Positions 63,701 to 64,000 of a stretch of DNA of 64,000 bases are shown here, piece after piece. How positions within the stretch are numbered: position 1 is the first letter of the stretch; each line of letters starts with the position of its first letter. The position numbers and the translations under genes were made by a program. Under the pieces are notes generated by a model. It saw only the letters and a list, made by a program, of their open reading frames with translations, ran no database searches and was not told where the DNA came from. Source of the stretch: Bacteroides faecium (GTDB lineage Bacteria > Bacteroidota > Bacteroidia > Bacteroidales > Bacteroidaceae); NCBI RefSeq assembly GCF_012113595.1, contig NZ_CP050831.1, positions 4,650,001 through 4,714,000 on the forward strand. Reading direction: 5' to 3'.

Positions 63701-64000
63701 TGTCCGACAGCGTATATTTCCGTCAAATGGAATTGTATGTAGAATCACAATACCACCGTGGACGTCCGTATATCGGCGAATATCTGGATGAAGTGACAGG
63801 TTATTGGCTGAAAGGGGATCAAGAACGTAGCCGCTATTATAATCATTCTACTTTCAATGACTTGATGATTACAGGATTGATCGGATTACGTCCGCGCCTG
63901 GATAATACGATAGAGGTGAATCCGTTGATTCCGGCAGATAAATGGGATTGGTTCTGTTTGGACAATGTATTGTATCATGGGCATAATCTGACCATTCTTT
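60799..64000 (+). CDS. Large two-domain glycosidase resembling BT1020 (GH143 + GH142); 3' end outside window
   Basis: The frame is open from ATG 60799 to the last base, giving 1067 codons so far. It starts with a signal peptide (STKILFALAAGWLTATVSAQ). Residues about 25-400 form a sialidase-like propeller with an Asp-box (SEDGGHTW) and TSKDGYQWTNP. Residues about 430-560 are a jelly-roll insert (VDGKRVGLRMFY). From about 600 onward an (alpha/alpha)6-barrel glycosidase follows (WLRDPKYLDQII, WQGDVQDGMEESISGG, CEWDGAIWPFASAQT). From memory, BT1020 has this arrangement: an N-terminal GH143 that removes DHA from rhamnogalacturonan-II and a C-terminal GH142 beta-L-arabinofuranosidase. Identity is inferred from architecture and context, not from alignment. 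Confidence 0.75.
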   Translation, partial: MNNSTKILFALAAGWLTATVSAQDRIHYTGTEISNPTYHDGQLSPVVGVHNIQLVRANREHPDASNGHGWTYNHQPMLAYWNGQFYYQYLADPSDEHVPPSQTFLMTSKDGYQWTNPEIVFPPYKVPDGYTKESRPGMQAKDLIAIMHQRVGFYVSKSGRLITMGNYGVALDKKDDPNDGNGIGRVVREIKKDGSFGPIYFIYYNHGFNEKNTDYPYFKKSKDREFVKACQEILDNPLYMMQWVEEADREDPIIPLKKGYKAFNCYTLPDGRIASLWKHALTSISEDGGHTWAEPVLRAKGFVNSNAKIWGQRLSDGTYATVYNPSEFRWPLAISLSKDGLEYTTLNLVHGEITPMRYGGNYKSYGPQYPRGIQEGNGVPADGDLWVSYSVNKEDMWISRIPVPVELNASAHANDDFSKSKAIAELTNWNIYSPAWAPVSLDGQWLKLQDKDPFDYAKVERKIPASKELKVSFDLQAGQNDKGTLQIEFLNENGIACSRMELTNDGIFRMKGGSRFANMMKYEAGKSYHVEAVLSTTDRNIQVYVDGKRVGLRMFYAPVASVERIAFRTGVPRTFPTVDTPADQTYDLPNAGEQEPLAEYRIANVKTSSTDKDASSAFLKYADFSHYVDYFNGMEDENIIQAIPNAKASEWMEENIPLFECPQRNFEEMYYYRWWSLRKHIKETPVEYGMTEFLVQRSYSDKYNLIACAIGHHIYESRWLRDPKYLDQIIHTWYRGNDGGPMKKMDKFSSWNADAVLARYMVDGDKDFMLDMKKDLETEYQRWERTNRLKNGLYWQGDVQDGMEESISGGRRKKYARPTINSYMYGNAKALSLMGVLSGDEGMAMQYGMKADTLKTLVDTELWNTRHQFFETMRTDSSANVREAIGYIPWYFNLPDTAKMYEVAWKEIMDEKGFSAPYGLTTAERRHPEFRTRGVGKCEWDGAIWPFASAQTLTAMANFMNNYPQTVLSDSVYFRQMELYVESQYHRGRPYIGEYLDEVTGYWLKGDQERSRYYNHSTFNDLMITGLIGLRPRLDNTIEVNPLIPADKWDWFCLDNVLYHGHNLTIL

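Overview
The window reads as Bacteroides chromosome (order Bacteroidales). It has AT-rich spacers, promoter boxes of the Bacteroides TAnnTTTG type, four SusC/SusD outer-membrane uptake pairs, an ECF sigma/FecR pair and many surface lipoproteins with catalytic domains. From memory, gene content and order closely resemble the Bacteroides thetaiotaomicron BT1020-BT1053 region, so a member of that species group is likely. No database search was possible, so the species is not established.

Layout. (1) 1-7150: the 3' part of a fimbrillin-like surface protein, two paralogous HTH regulators, a UDP-glucuronate decarboxylase and a cytoplasmic receiver-kinase protein. (2) 7161-14712: a leftward four-gene operon of AddA-like helicase-nuclease, radical SAM activase-like protein, TonB-like protein and AddB-like nuclease. 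(3) 14732-43032: a host N-glycan utilisation locus. A divergent ECF sigma and FecR anti-sigma pair is followed by two head-to-head modules, each with SusC, SusD, a GH18 endoglycosidase and a DUF1735/LamG lipoprotein. A tyrosine recombinase lies between the modules. GH163-like, MFS, GH130, GH92 and sugar-isomerase-like genes follow. (4) 43366-64000: a pectin locus with a DUF5123-like lipoprotein, two SusC/SusD pairs, a PL1 lyase, a DUF3826 protein, a GH43-like lipoprotein and a large cut-off enzyme that resembles the rhamnogalacturonan-II enzyme BT1020 (GH143 plus GH142).

The most striking system is a DNA-inversion switch. The leftward SusC gene (20869-23670) has no signal peptide, STN domain or most of its carboxypeptidase-like domain. 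It begins exactly where its sequence becomes homologous to residue 172 of the rightward, complete SusC (26188-29508). The shared sequence is inverted, and the recombinase, the putative promoter and the complete N-terminus lie between the copies. Inversion of about 3.08 kb would connect the promoter, secretion signal and STN signalling domain to the other transporter and silence the current one. Comparable SusC switches are known in B. fragilis and B. thetaiotaomicron. The points to examine here are the two-module form, the perfect 23-bp hairpin, a 12-bp inverted repeat around the recombinase gene that overlaps its probable promoter, and a possible 32-residue membrane peptide in the invertible segment.

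In the N-glycan locus, surface GH18 enzymes would release glycans from glycoproteins and SusC/SusD would import them. Periplasmic GH92 and GH163 enzymes would trim them, the MFS carrier would move the core disaccharide inward, and the cytoplasmic GH130 enzyme would phosphorolyse it. No tRNA, rRNA, CRISPR array or insertion sequence was recognised.
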